Shown piece after piece: positions 1 to 9,045 of a DNA stretch of 64,000 bases (position 1 is its first letter; the number at the start of each line of letters is the position of its first letter). Source of the stretch: UBA8437 sp963582065. GTDB lineage: Bacteria > Planctomycetota > Planctomycetia > Planctomycetales > Planctomycetaceae. Where the stretch lies: positions 1-64,000 of the forward strand of contig CAUZRQ010000003.1 of NCBI GenBank assembly GCA_963582065.1. The letters run 5' to 3'. The position numbers were made by a program, and so were the translations under genes. The notes under the pieces are model-generated. The model had not been told where the DNA came from and searched no databases. It was given only the letters and a program-made list of their open reading frames with translations.

Positions 1-230
1 ATCGGCGTCGGCATCGCCATCGGCGTCGCCAGAAGCATCCGCGTCGTCGTCGTCAGAAGCATCCGCGTCGCCATCGCCATCGGCGTCGTCGTCGCCAGAA
101 GCATCGGCGTCGGCATCGCCATCGGCGTCGTCGTCGCCAGAAGCATCGGCGTCGGCATCGCCATCGGCGTCGTCGTCGCCAGAAGCATCGGCGTCGGCAT
201 CGCCATCGACGTCCGCGTCGGCATCGCCAT
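1..230 (-). repeat. Tandem repeat encoding the acidic S1 tail
   Basis: Three exact 42-bp units occupy 76-117, 118-159 and 160-201, flanked on both sides by shorter degenerate copies built from the same GCATCGGCGTC-like elements. The unit is in frame with rpsA and encodes the 14-residue block DADADASGDDDADG on the minus strand. The array touches the left edge, so its full length is unknown. Because the unit length is a multiple of three, copy-number change would lengthen or shorten the tail without a frameshift. Confidence 0.9.
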
Positions 231-2040
231 CGGCACCGTCATCCGCGGCCACTTCGATGGGCTGCCCATCGGCTCCAAGCTGAAACAGCGGGCCCGAACT
301 GGCACCGGTTCCACCGCGAAGATCAATCTTGGTGGCGGCCGAGGCGGCCTCGGCTTCCTCTGATTCGCGGATCAGTTGCTCGGGATCGATGTCGAGTCGT
401 CGCGAGAGGCCGATCTTGCGTTCCTCGGAATCGACTCTCAGGACGCGTACCTCGATTTGTTCACCCACCTGGACGATATCCTCAGGATCTTCAACCTTGT
501 AGTCGGCAAGTTCCGAGATATGGAGCAGTCCTTCGAGGTTGTCTTCGAGTTTTACGAAGACCCCAAAGTTGGTGACCTTGGTGACCTCTCCATTGACGGT
601 ATTGCCGGGGGTAAACCGTTTGGGGATGTCGGTTTCCCAGGGGTCTTCCTCGAGTTGCTTCAATCCCAGCGCGATGCGGCGACGTTCCTCGTCGACGGTC
701 AGCACTTGGCAGGTGATGTCATCGCCTTTTTCGAGCAATTCGCTGGCGTGTCCGATTTTGCGGGTCCACGACATGTCACTGACGTGCAGAAGCCCGTCGA
801 CGCCCTCTTCAAGCTCGACAAATGCACCGTAATTGGTGAGGTTGCGAACGGCCCCCTGAACGGTGGTGCCGGGCGGGTACTTGGCGGCGACGTCGTCCCA
901 GGGGTTGGGGGTGGTCTGCTTCATACCCAGTGAGATCTCTTTCTTGTCCTGGTTGATTCCCAGGACGACGATCTCGACCTCGTCGCCGATGTTGACCAAT
1001 TCGGTCGGGTGGTTGATCCGCTTGGTCCAGGACATCTCGCTGATGTGGACCAGTCCTTCGATTCCGTCTTCGAGTTTGACGAAGGCTCCGTAGGTCATGA
1101 CGTTGACCACCTCGCCGGTCACACGAGACTCGACCGGGAACTTGTCCTCGATGCCCACCCAGGGGCTGGGCGTCTTCTGCTTGAGGCCCAGGGCGATCTT
1201 TTCTTTTTCACGATCGACATTGAGGATCATCACGTCGATTTCCTCGTCGATCTTGACCATGTCCGAGGGGTGGTTGATCCTCGCCCAGCTCATGTCGGTG
1301 ATGTGGAGAAGCCCATCGATCCCACCCAGATCGACGAACGCCCCGAAATCGGCGATGTTCTTGACGATGCCCGTACGGAGGTCCCCCTCGGAGATCTCCT
1401 TCATCAACGCCTCTTTCTTCTTGTTCCGTTCCTCCTCGATCAGCTTGCGGCGGGAGACGACGATGTTTCGGCGGGATTCGTCGATCTTGAGGATGACGCA
1501 CTCGATTTCCTGGCCGACAAAGGCACCGATGTCGTGCGGCCGACGGATATCGACCTGGCTGGCCGGAAGGAAGACGTTGACGCCGATGTTGATCAGCAGT
1601 CCACCCTTGATCTTGCGAAGGACCTCGCCAGTCACGATGTCGCCCTCCGCGTGGTTTGCGATCACCTCTTCCCATTCGCGGATGCGGTCAGCTTTCCGTT
1701 TCGAGAGAATGATCAGACCGAATTCGTCTTCGATTTCCTCGAGCAGCACCGAGACCTTCGATCCGGTTTCGGGCACGCTCAACTCATCCCCCTCACGGAA
1801 CTCGTCGACGGGCACCATCCCCTCGCTCTTGTAACCGATGTCGATGAGTACATCGTCACCCTCAATCCTCAGCACAGTGCCGTTGATGATCGTGTTCAGT
1901 TCGAACGTGTCCGATGCGGTGTTGTAGATCGAATCGAGGTTGCCGGCGGCCGAGTCGATTTCCTGAAGCGTTTCGCCGAAGGCCTTTTCGAGGTCTTCGT
2001 CGGAGACGTTAAATTCGCGAATGAGATTGCGGTTGACCAT
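1..2040 (-). CDS. rpsA: 30S ribosomal protein S1 (3' end beyond window)
   Basis: The reverse strand encodes an S1 protein that binds mRNA on the 30S subunit. It begins at the ATG ending at 2040 and is still open at base 1, giving at least 680 residues. Six S1/OB-fold repeats are readable, at about residues 46-115, 132-198, 218-287, 304-374, 389-461 and 477-546. The last four carry the typical GAFV/GVFV...GLLHIS cores (for example FGAFVDL, YGAFVKL, GLVHISEMSW). After residue about 600 the protein becomes a low-complexity tail of Asp, Ala, Gly and Ser, encoded by tandem DNA repeats. Six repeats is the usual bacterial number; the long acidic tail is not usual. The family call is secure. The C-terminus is not visible. 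Confidence 0.96.
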   Translation of the reverse strand, partial: MVNRNLIREFNVSDEDLEKAFGETLQEIDSAAGNLDSIYNTASDTFELNTIINGTVLRIEGDDVLIDIGYKSEGMVPVDEFREGDELSVPETGSKVSVLLEEIEDEFGLIILSKRKADRIREWEEVIANHAEGDIVTGEVLRKIKGGLLINIGVNVFLPASQVDIRRPHDIGAFVGQEIECVILKIDESRRNIVVSRRKLIEEERNKKKEALMKEISEGDLRTGIVKNIADFGAFVDLGGIDGLLHITDMSWARINHPSDMVKIDEEIDVMILNVDREKEKIALGLKQKTPSPWVGIEDKFPVESRVTGEVVNVMTYGAFVKLEDGIEGLVHISEMSWTKRINHPTELVNIGDEVEIVVLGINQDKKEISLGMKQTTPNPWDDVAAKYPPGTTVQGAVRNLTNYGAFVELEEGVDGLLHVSDMSWTRKIGHASELLEKGDDITCQVLTVDEERRRIALGLKQLEEDPWETDIPKRFTPGNTVNGEVTKVTNFGVFVKLEDNLEGLLHISELADYKVEDPEDIVQVGEQIEVRVLRVDSEERKIGLSRRLDIDPEQLIRESEEAEAASAATKIDLRGGTGASSGPLFQLGADGQPIEVAADDGADGDADADVDGDADADASGDDDADGDADADASGDDDADGDADADASGDDDADGDGDADASDDDDADASGDADGDADAD

Positions 2041-2255
2041 GGGTTGGGTCCGTTCGTGGCCGAGTCCGGCCGTTGAGGTCCAGCGGCGCGAGGCCCGCGG
2101 CGAGACGGTTTGGCGGGCGTTGCCAGAGAACTGAGTCGTCCGATTCAGGGGGGCAGGCACCATGCCTGCCGAAATCCACCAGGAATCGTGGGGAATTCCG
2201 CAGCTTACGAGCAGAATTGTAGCACAGCCCGGCTTCGAGCGGCTAGTCCGGACTA
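2041..2255 (-). promoter_or_regulatory. rpsA upstream region with a short hairpin
   Basis: This 215-bp gap separates the DUF4432 gene from rpsA, both on the minus strand, and presumably holds the rpsA promoter and leader. A perfect 8-bp inverted repeat (GGCAGGCA, 3-nt spacer, TGCCTGCC) lies at 2152-2170. No T-run follows it on either strand, so it is not a convincing terminator. No promoter boxes could be assigned with confidence. Confidence 0.35.
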
Positions 2256-3413
2256 TCAGCCAGCGGAGCTGAATTCGGGCAGTGGGGACTCACACAACTG
2301 GGCACCGTTGTCCGGTTGGATGGCTGCCACTCGATCGAGTGCCTCGGCCACCTCCGGTTGGCTCGACAGGGCCAGCAGGTCGATGTCGGCCGACCACGAT
2401 CCGCCCGGTTCCAGGCTCATCAGGCGTCCCTGTTCGCGTTCGAAGTCGCGGGGGTTAGGAAGGTCAGTCGATGGCTCAATCCCGGCGACGTATCCGTCGG
2501 CGGTCGCGACGGTGTTTTTCCAGAGCGTAAAACAGGGGAGGGCGGCGGTGGAGAATTCGAGCGCGACGCCGCGTTGAGCGTCCGCGTCGTGAAGCACAAT
2601 CAGAGTTCGACCATCCGTATCTGCGGCCAGGTCGAAAAAGTAGCACTGTTCGACATAACCGGCTTGTGGGGGGGCGAACACGTTCCAGTCAGCGATGCCG
2701 GCGGCCGCATGGGCGTTGCTGGGAATCACCCGTCGGGCGGGAACCGCCAGCCGGCCGCCGGGTTCCAGCAACGGCTGGCCGATGTTGGTGTGATAGAGCA
2801 CTTCGAAATCGGCCGTGGTGCCCGAGAGATTGGTGACAGTGTCGTGGAGGGTCAATCGGTTCGAACCGGGAAAGGTCGATACGGTCGAATCGAGTCGCAG
2901 GCAAGGACCGAACAGTGCTGTTTCGTCCACTTCACCACGCACCCACAGCCGCCCGTCGTCGTCGATACCGGTGGTGACTCGATGAGCCGGCAGGTTGGCG
3001 ATGCGGCCGTGCAGGGTGACTGGCCGGCCGTCGATGTCGTCAGTGCCCGGAGGTCCGTGCCACGCGAGTCCGCAGCGGGCCAGTAGTTCAGTGAACCCGC
3101 CCAGCCACCCCAGGCCGCCGGCTTCACCGGGACGAACCAGTGCGGGATGCACGGGGCGTTGGACGGGTGAATTCCAGCCAAGCATCAGGTCGTCGCAGCG
3201 GGCCTTCCAGAGTCCCATTCCTCGCGTGGGAAGCACCGACACGCACAGCCGCCCGTTGTCGATTTCCACCACATCGATTCCGTCGCCCGGACCACCCCGG
3301 ATCGTCCACTTGTCGATCAGAGACCTGACACCGCTCCCCTGCTTCTCGACGCGGTACGACTCGAGCCAAATTCGCTGATCGGCATCGGTCAGGACCGTCT
3401 CCTGGTCGTTCAT
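2256..3413 (-). CDS. DUF4432 / aldose 1-epimerase-like protein
   Basis: A 385-residue cytoplasmic protein resembling the DUF4432 branch of the galactose mutarotase superfamily. These are beta-sandwich proteins that bind sugars and are often annotated as aldose epimerase-like. Visible family features are the N-terminal segment with VLPTRGMGLWKARCDD, the LGWNSPVQRPVHP stretch, the LHGRIANLPAH segment and the LYHTNIGQPLL segment near the middle. The ATG at 3413 was chosen over a longer reading to 3488 because a GGAG lies 9 nt before it and the extra N-terminal residues look non-coding. The substrate cannot be told from sequence. The gene is divergent from the GT2 gene at 3647. Confidence 0.8.
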   Translation of the reverse strand: MNDQETVLTDADQRIWLESYRVEKQGSGVRSLIDKWTIRGGPGDGIDVVEIDNGRLCVSVLPTRGMGLWKARCDDLMLGWNSPVQRPVHPALVRPGEAGGLGWLGGFTELLARCGLAWHGPPGTDDIDGRPVTLHGRIANLPAHRVTTGIDDDGRLWVRGEVDETALFGPCLRLDSTVSTFPGSNRLTLHDTVTNLSGTTADFEVLYHTNIGQPLLEPGGRLAVPARRVIPSNAHAAAGIADWNVFAPPQAGYVEQCYFFDLAADTDGRTLIVLHDADAQRGVALEFSTAALPCFTLWKNTVATADGYVAGIEPSTDLPNPRDFEREQGRLMSLEPGGSWSADIDLLALSSQPEVAEALDRVAAIQPDNGAQLCESPLPEFSSAG

Positions 3414-3646
3414 CGGGTGTCGCTCCACGTTCGGGTGGCAGTCGGCCACAATTGCGGACAGTCTAGCGGTGCGAGTGCATGGGTCCAACCGGGGCCCGCG
3501 GTGCTGAAGAACCCAACAATTGGGTTCGTTGATGACGTAGAGTGTCGGGGGGGAGTTGGGTCGCGTTGGGCGGCCGCTACGGCTTCCGTGGCCGTGTCCT
3601 GTTCTCTACCGTCGCCACGACGGCCACCTGATGGAGATCCCCGATC
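3414..3646. promoter_or_regulatory. Divergent promoter region with inverted repeat
   Basis: A 233-bp gap between divergent genes. It contains a perfect inverted repeat GAACCCAA-CAA-TTGGGTTC at 3509-3527, a size and symmetry typical of a dimeric repressor operator, though no regulator gene is adjacent. A GGAG at 3633-3636 serves the downstream GTG at 3647. Promoter hexamers are not obvious. Confidence 0.35.
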
Positions 3647-4471
3647 GTGACCGATGCTGGTGATTGGAAACCGTTCTCGGAGCCGTGGTGTGAGGCTCTT
3701 CAGACCCTGCTGGGAACGACCGCGTGCCGGCAGTTGGGCATCTACGTGATCCCCGATGAGATTCTGTTGTCGGTGGTGATCCCGATCTACAACGAGGAGG
3801 ACACGCTCTGGGAATTGGTGGAACGGGTGAGATCCGTTCCGATCCGCAAGCAGCTGGTGCTGGTGGATGATTGCAGCAGCGATGGGACAGCGGCCGTCCT
3901 GGATGCCATCGTCACCGAGTTGAGAGATGACGACGAGAACGAGGTGTTGGTGGAGCGTCACCAGGTGAACCTCGGCAAAGGAGCCGCGTTGCGGACCGGG
4001 TTCAACAAGGCCACCGGCGACATCGTTCTGGTGCAGGACGCCGACCTGGAATATGACCCTGTCGAATATCCGAGGCTGATCAGGCCGATCGTCGAGGACT
4101 CTGCCGATGTGGTCTACGGCAGCCGCTTCCTGGGAGACCAGCCGCACCGCGTGCTCTATTTCTGGCACTACCTGGGCAACCGTTTCCTGACGACGCTCTC
4201 CAACTGCTTCACCAACCTGAACCTGACCGACATGGAGACCTGCTACAAGGTGTTCCGCCGGGAGGTGATCGAGGAGGTGGGGCCGTTGCTGCGGGAGTCC
4301 CGTTTCGGGATCGAGCCGGAGATCACATCCCGTATCGCCAGTCGGAAGTTCCGGGTCTTCGAGATGTCGATCAGCTATTCGGGCCGCACCTACGAGCAGG
4401 GCAAGAAGATCGGGTGGCGAGATGGCATTGCTGCAATCTGGTGCATCGTCCGCTACGGGTTGACGGCTTGA
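3647..4471 (+). CDS. GT2 family glycosyltransferase (DPM1-like)
   Basis: A 274-residue GT-A fold glycosyltransferase. The nucleotide-sugar site is visible as VVIPIYNEEDTL, followed by VLVDDCSSDGT, NLGKGAALRTGF and the metal-binding LVQDADLEYDP. The segment ending in YEQGKKIGWRDGIAAIW is typical of dolichyl/polyprenyl-phosphate sugar synthases, which move a sugar from an NDP-sugar to a lipid phosphate at the membrane. No transmembrane helices are present. The GTG start has a GGAG 10 nt upstream. About 38 N-terminal residues precede the conserved core. The exact donor sugar is unknown. Confidence 0.88.
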   Translation: MTDAGDWKPFSEPWCEALQTLLGTTACRQLGIYVIPDEILLSVVIPIYNEEDTLWELVERVRSVPIRKQLVLVDDCSSDGTAAVLDAIVTELRDDDENEVLVERHQVNLGKGAALRTGFNKATGDIVLVQDADLEYDPVEYPRLIRPIVEDSADVVYGSRFLGDQPHRVLYFWHYLGNRFLTTLSNCFTNLNLTDMETCYKVFRREVIEEVGPLLRESRFGIEPEITSRIASRKFRVFEMSISYSGRTYEQGKKIGWRDGIAAIWCIVRYGLTA

Positions 4472-4553
4472 CGGGCCGATTGTCAGCACCGGGGTCCTCG
4501 TGTAGGCTTCAACATCCAGTCGACTCTCTCGCCTCCGGCAGGCAGACCTTTCG

Positions 4554-6644
4554 ATGGCCGATCAACAACCGCCGCAATCGAGTTCCTCGCCCGACCCACC
4601 GCCCAGCGACGGTCGAGATGCGTCGCATCCGGTTTCGGAAGGGTCTCGTGGCGGCGGGGAGCAGCCACCGGATCGATCTCGGCCGCCCGGACTGAAAGAC
4701 AACCGTACACGACCCTCGAGGTCCGGAGCACCCTGGTTCCTGTTGTTACTCCTGCTGGGAATGCTCGCGCTGTGGTCATGGCAGCGGTCGCCGTCCAACC
4801 ATGGTCACACCATCAGTTACAGCCAGCTCCTTGATGAGCTCGATGCCAAGAACCTGGAATCGGTCAGATTCCATGGTGAGATTGTGACCGGCGAGTTCGC
4901 GAATCTGCCCGTTTCGGCCGGGGAACTCGAGACCCAGTACGCGGAGGCGAGCGATCTGCGGTTCAACACCGTGCTGCCGTCAGTGGGCGTCCGTGACGCG
5001 ACTTTGCTGTCGCGTCTGAGGGCGCAGGGCGTTCAGGTGACCGCCGACCGCACCGCCGTGGGCATGGGCACCCAGATGGCCGTGTGGCTGTTGATTCCCC
5101 TGGTCTTCATCCTCGGGTTCTGGTTTCTGATGCGGCGGTCGAGCGAGGGGATGGGCGGCGGGATGCTGGGAAACTTTGCCAAGAGCCCGGCGAGGTTATT
5201 CGAGCCGTCGACACAGACGACCACCTTCGACGACGTGGCTGCAATGGAGCAGGCGAAGGCCGAGTTGCAGGAGGTGGTGGCATTCCTGAAGGACCCCGAG
5301 CGTTTCCGCAAGCTGGGCGCCGAGATTCCCCGAGGTGTGTTGTTGAAGGGTCCGCCCGGGACGGGCAAGACGCTGTTGTCACGGGCTACTGCCGGTGAAG
5401 CCGACGTTCCATTCTTCTCGATCAACGGATCTGAGTTCATCCAGATGTTCGTCGGCGTCGGGGCCGGGCGGGTTCGTGATCTGTTCCGGAACGCGAGGGA
5501 TCAATCCCCCTGCATCGTCTTCATTGACGAGATCGATGCGGTCGGACGGATGCGCGGCGCGGGATTCGGCGGGGGCCATGACGAACGCGAGCAGACTCTC
5601 AATCAGATCCTCAGCGAAATGGACGGCTTCGATCGGTCCAATTCGGTGATCGTGTTGGCAGCGACCAACCGCCCCGATGTCCTTGACGAGGCGTTGCTGA
5701 GACCGGGACGGTTCGATCGTCATATCACGATCGATCGGCCGGTGAAGGATGGTCGCGAGGCAATCCTGAAGGTCCATTGTCGCAGGGTGCCGTTGTCCGA
5801 TGATGTCGACCTGGGCGTTGTGGCCGGTACGACAATCGGTTTCTCGGGTGCCGCACTGAAGAACCTCGTCAACGAGGCGGCCTTGAGTGCGGCTCGAGCC
5901 GGGAGAACGCGGGTGACGGGCGAAGATTTCGATTTTGCTCACGATCGTGTGCTGATGGGGCCTCGCCGCGAGGACGTGCTCAGCGAATCCGAGCGGAGAC
6001 GGACGGCCTACCACGAGGCCGGGCATGCGTTGCTGGCGTGGCAGATGCCCGAGGTGGATTCGGTCTACAAGGTGACCGTGATTCCTCGCGGGTCGGCGCT
6101 GGGTGTGACACAGTTGCTGCCCGAGGAGGAGGTGTATCATCTCGGCGAGAGTCGTTTGCATGCTCAGTTGGTGATGATGCTCGGTGGGCGGACGGCCGAA
6201 AAACTGGTCTTCGACGAGTTCGGGGCCGGGGCCGAGGACGATCTGCATCGGGCGACCTCGATCGCTCGCAGGATGGTCGGGCACTGGGGCATGAGTGAAC
6301 GGGTGGGACCGGTTGCCTTTCGACACGTCACCGACCAACCGTTCCTGGGCAAGGAGTATCGTGAACAGCGCGAGTTCAGCGAGGAAACGGCGCATGTGAT
6401 CGACCAGGAAGTGCAGAGGTTCCTGGAGGCCGCCTCGAAACGGGCCTTCGAGATGCTCCAGCAGTCCCGTGATCAACTCGATCTGCTGGCCGAGTTGTTG
6501 GCCGAACGCGAGGAACTCGGACGCGAGGATCTCGAAAAGCTGTTGGGTCCCGCTGCCGGATCCAAAACCGGTTCAACCGAAGAGGTTGCGGCCCAGGGTG
6601 TCGCCGCAACTGACGTGGAGAACACTGCGGCAGACAGAGATTGA
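4554..6644 (+). CDS. ftsH: FtsH-like AAA+ zinc metalloprotease
   Basis: A 696-residue membrane-anchored ATP-dependent protease that would degrade membrane and cytoplasmic substrates as a hexamer. Order: Pro/Ser-rich cytosolic start (1-58), first membrane helix about 60-77, periplasmic segment about 85-170, second helix about 175-194, AAA domain with Walker A GPPGTGKT at 266-273 and Walker B IVFIDEID at 321-328, second region of homology ATNRPDVLDEALLRPGRFDR, and zinc site HEAGH at 487-491. It diverges from classical FtsH at usually strict positions (DDVAAMEQAKAEL, SGAALKNLVNEAAL), so it may be a secondary paralogue. No clear Shine-Dalgarno precedes the ATG. Confidence 0.93.
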   Translation: MADQQPPQSSSSPDPPPSDGRDASHPVSEGSRGGGEQPPDRSRPPGLKDNRTRPSRSGAPWFLLLLLLGMLALWSWQRSPSNHGHTISYSQLLDELDAKNLESVRFHGEIVTGEFANLPVSAGELETQYAEASDLRFNTVLPSVGVRDATLLSRLRAQGVQVTADRTAVGMGTQMAVWLLIPLVFILGFWFLMRRSSEGMGGGMLGNFAKSPARLFEPSTQTTTFDDVAAMEQAKAELQEVVAFLKDPERFRKLGAEIPRGVLLKGPPGTGKTLLSRATAGEADVPFFSINGSEFIQMFVGVGAGRVRDLFRNARDQSPCIVFIDEIDAVGRMRGAGFGGGHDEREQTLNQILSEMDGFDRSNSVIVLAATNRPDVLDEALLRPGRFDRHITIDRPVKDGREAILKVHCRRVPLSDDVDLGVVAGTTIGFSGAALKNLVNEAALSAARAGRTRVTGEDFDFAHDRVLMGPRREDVLSESERRRTAYHEAGHALLAWQMPEVDSVYKVTVIPRGSALGVTQLLPEEEVYHLGESRLHAQLVMMLGGRTAEKLVFDEFGAGAEDDLHRATSIARRMVGHWGMSERVGPVAFRHVTDQPFLGKEYREQREFSEETAHVIDQEVQRFLEAASKRAFEMLQQSRDQLDLLAELLAEREELGREDLEKLLGPAAGSKTGSTEEVAAQGVAATDVENTAADRD

Positions 6645-6888
6645 CCCGATTGGCTGCGTGAGCTAAACTTTTGGCAGAGCGTCCGACCTTGGGCTTACTG
6701 TAAGAGCTCGGATCCGACCGCCGTCTGGATATGAGAGACGAGCTGGTCGCCTGGTGTCGCCGACGATGCGATGCCACCCGGCAAAGGAAGTCGGAGATGG
6801 TCCAAACGGAATCGGATGCAACTCGACAGACTGCGGGTTGGAATAAGAAAGAGACGAAAACAACGAATTACTCGAGAAAGCAGGACAC

Positions 6889-8115
6889 GTGAACGATCAG
6901 GACAACACGGCCGCGACGGACACCTCCGGCGGCACAGAGGCTGAGACGATGAGATTTGTCGATCTGGGGCTTGGTGAGCGATCACTGCGTGCGTTGGACC
7001 ACGTCGGGTTCGAGAGCCCCAGCCCGATCCAGAAATCCTTCATTCCCATGGCACTCTCCGGGCGAGACTGCACTGGTCAGGCCCATACCGGCACCGGGAA
7101 GACGGCGGCCTTCGTGCTGCCCATCCTGGAAGCGATTGATCACGATCTCAACACCACCCAGGCCCTGGTGTTGGCCCCCACCCGTGAATTGGCCGACCAG
7201 GTCAAGTGCGAGGCCGAAAGACTGGCCTACACCTCGCCGATCCACATCGGCTGCTTCGTCGGCCAGCGGGACATGGACCGCCAGATCCGGCAGCTCGAAC
7301 GGGGAGTCCAGGTGGCCGTCGGCACTCCTGGCCGTGTCAAGGACCTCAACAACCGCGGTCACCTGGTTTTTGACAACCTCAGAGTGGTGGTTCTCGATGA
7401 AGCCGACCGGATGCTCGACATCGGGTTCGAGCCGGAGATTCGGGACATTCTGCGTCGGTGTCCCAGCGACCGCCAGACACTGTTGCTCTCGGCCACGCTG
7501 CCTCCCTCTGTCGAGCGGTTGGCCAAGAAGTACATGCGCAACCCCGAACGCGTTGATCTCTCCGGTGACGCCATCGCCGTCGATACGATCGACCAGTTCT
7601 TCTGCACGGTGGATCCTGACCGCAAGTTCGGGCTCCTGGTCAGGCTGCTCAGTGAACAGAAGCCCAGGCAGGTGATCGTCTTCACGCGAACCAAGCGCGG
7701 AGCCGACTCGTTGTATCGCCGCTTCGCTGGTGGGCTGTCCAATGTCGGTGTGATGCACGGCGACCTGCCGCAATCCAAGCGCGAGCGGTCGTTGAAGCGG
7801 TTCCGCGAGGGACAGGTCCGATTGTTGATCGCCACCGACGTTGCTGGCCGTGGCATTGATGTCAGCACGATCTCACACATCGTCAACTACGACATCCCCG
7901 AGCAACACGACGACTACATCCATCGGATCGGTCGGACGGGGAGAATGACGTCGGATTTGAAGGGCCGGGCATTCACGTTCGTGACCCGTGAACAGGGTGA
8001 CGAACTGACACGGATCGAGATACGTGTCAACAAGGAGCTCACCGAATACACCGTGTCCGAATACGAGGCTTACCGCCAGCGGCCACCGCGACCGACGGTT
8101 AACACCGTGGCCTAG
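6889..8115 (+). CDS. DEAD-box ATP-dependent RNA helicase
   Basis: An RNA helicase of the RhlE/DeaD type, 408 residues. All motifs are visible: Q motif (GFESPSPIQ), motif I AHTGTGKT, Ia PTRELADQ, II VLDEADRMLDIGF, III SAT, and the C-terminal RecA domain with TDVAGRGIDV and HRIGRTGR. There is no long basic tail, so it is a minimal core enzyme. The GTG start at 6889 has AGGA only 3 nt upstream; the ATG at 6949 directly before the Q motif is an alternative start. The 244-bp upstream gap could hold a long leader, which is common for cold-regulated helicases, but no specific element is recognisable. Confidence 0.93.
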   Translation: MNDQDNTAATDTSGGTEAETMRFVDLGLGERSLRALDHVGFESPSPIQKSFIPMALSGRDCTGQAHTGTGKTAAFVLPILEAIDHDLNTTQALVLAPTRELADQVKCEAERLAYTSPIHIGCFVGQRDMDRQIRQLERGVQVAVGTPGRVKDLNNRGHLVFDNLRVVVLDEADRMLDIGFEPEIRDILRRCPSDRQTLLLSATLPPSVERLAKKYMRNPERVDLSGDAIAVDTIDQFFCTVDPDRKFGLLVRLLSEQKPRQVIVFTRTKRGADSLYRRFAGGLSNVGVMHGDLPQSKRERSLKRFREGQVRLLIATDVAGRGIDVSTISHIVNYDIPEQHDDYIHRIGRTGRMTSDLKGRAFTFVTREQGDELTRIEIRVNKELTEYTVSEYEAYRQRPPRPTVNTVA

Positions 8116-8124
8116 GGTCTGCGG

Positions 8125-9045
8125 TCAGGCCTGCAGCGGGAAATCGTCCAGGAACCGGCGGATGCCGGCCAGGACCTCGTCCGGAGCGTCCTCGAAGAGA
8201 AAGTGGCCGGCGTCGGGGAACCGCAGTGTACGGGCCGACGGAAACCGCTCCTGGAACTCCGCCAGGAACTCCAGCGTGAAGCACCAGTCTCGCTCGCCCC
8301 ATGTCAACAGCACCGGGTGATCGGCGAACTGGGCGAGGCCTTGTTCGGTGTCGACCAGCGTCTGGTAGCTGGGGTGCGCTGACCGCAGTGGGATGTCCTG
8401 GACGAAGCGATGGACGGCCACACGGTGGGCCCAGTTGTCGTAAGGGGCCAGGTACCCGGCCCGCGCGGCTGCCGAGAGCCGTTCGGGGTGCGCGACGGCC
8501 ATTCTCAGAGCGGCTCGTGAGAACAGGTTGAGTCCGCGAACACAGAGGGCTCCCAGCAGCGGGATCCGGCACGCGGCGATTCTCAGCGGCAGCCGTTGTG
8601 ACCGAAAGGCCGCGGTGTTGGCCAGGATGAATCGGGCGAATCGATCGGGACGTCGGCAGGCGGCGGTCATGCCGATGGTGCCCCCCCAGTCGTGACCACA
8701 GAGCGTGACCCGTTCGAGTTCGAGACGATCGATCAACGTGACAAGGTTGGTGGCGTGCTGGTCGAGTTGGTAGCAGTAATCGGCTGGTTTGTCCGAAAAA
8801 CCACACCCGATGTGATCGACCGCGATCACGCGATGATCGGCGGCCAGTTCACGGATATAGGCTCGCCACGCAAAGCTCCAGGTCGGATTGCCGTGCACCA
8901 TCAGGATCGTGGGACCCGATCCCTCGTCGACGTAGTGGTAGCTGACTCCCTGCAGGTCGAGGCGGTGAGATTCGAAGGGATACTCGTCAGCGAAGCCGGT
9001 GCGGGTACCCTGGTCGACGGATTCAGCCACGCGTTTCCGCCTCAC
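8125..9045 (-). CDS. Alpha/beta hydrolase, haloalkane dehalogenase/OleB type
   Basis: A 306-residue alpha/beta hydrolase. The oxyanion-hole motif HGNPTWSF is at residues 51-58, the nucleophile elbow GHDWGG places Asp119 as nucleophile, Asp253 lies in WGERDW, and His281 lies in DAGHFLFED. An aspartate nucleophile with this HGNPTW motif marks the haloalkane dehalogenase group, which also includes OleB-type beta-lactone decarboxylases; VDHIGCGFSDKP recalls the latter. The substrate is therefore uncertain. The GTG start overlaps the end of bioF by 23 bp, so the two are probably translationally coupled. A BioH-like role in pimelate release would be unusual because BioH uses serine. Confidence 0.82.
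   Translation of the reverse strand: MRRKRVAESVDQGTRTGFADEYPFESHRLDLQGVSYHYVDEGSGPTILMVHGNPTWSFAWRAYIRELAADHRVIAVDHIGCGFSDKPADYCYQLDQHATNLVTLIDRLELERVTLCGHDWGGTIGMTAACRRPDRFARFILANTAAFRSQRLPLRIAACRIPLLGALCVRGLNLFSRAALRMAVAHPERLSAAARAGYLAPYDNWAHRVAVHRFVQDIPLRSAHPSYQTLVDTEQGLAQFADHPVLLTWGERDWCFTLEFLAEFQERFPSARTLRFPDAGHFLFEDAPDEVLAGIRRFLDDFPLQA

Noticed and set aside
1009..2076. 355-codon plus-strand open frame opposite rpsA
   Set aside because: It mirrors the S1 gene; its translation is rich in Asp/Val/Leu low-complexity sequence with no family pattern, as expected for antisense frames in GC-rich DNA.
2152..2170. Terminator for the DUF4432 gene
   Set aside because: The hairpin is short (8 bp) and no T-run follows on the minus strand.
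5379..6476. 365-codon minus-strand frame opposite ftsH
   Set aside because: Antisense shadow of the AAA and protease domains.
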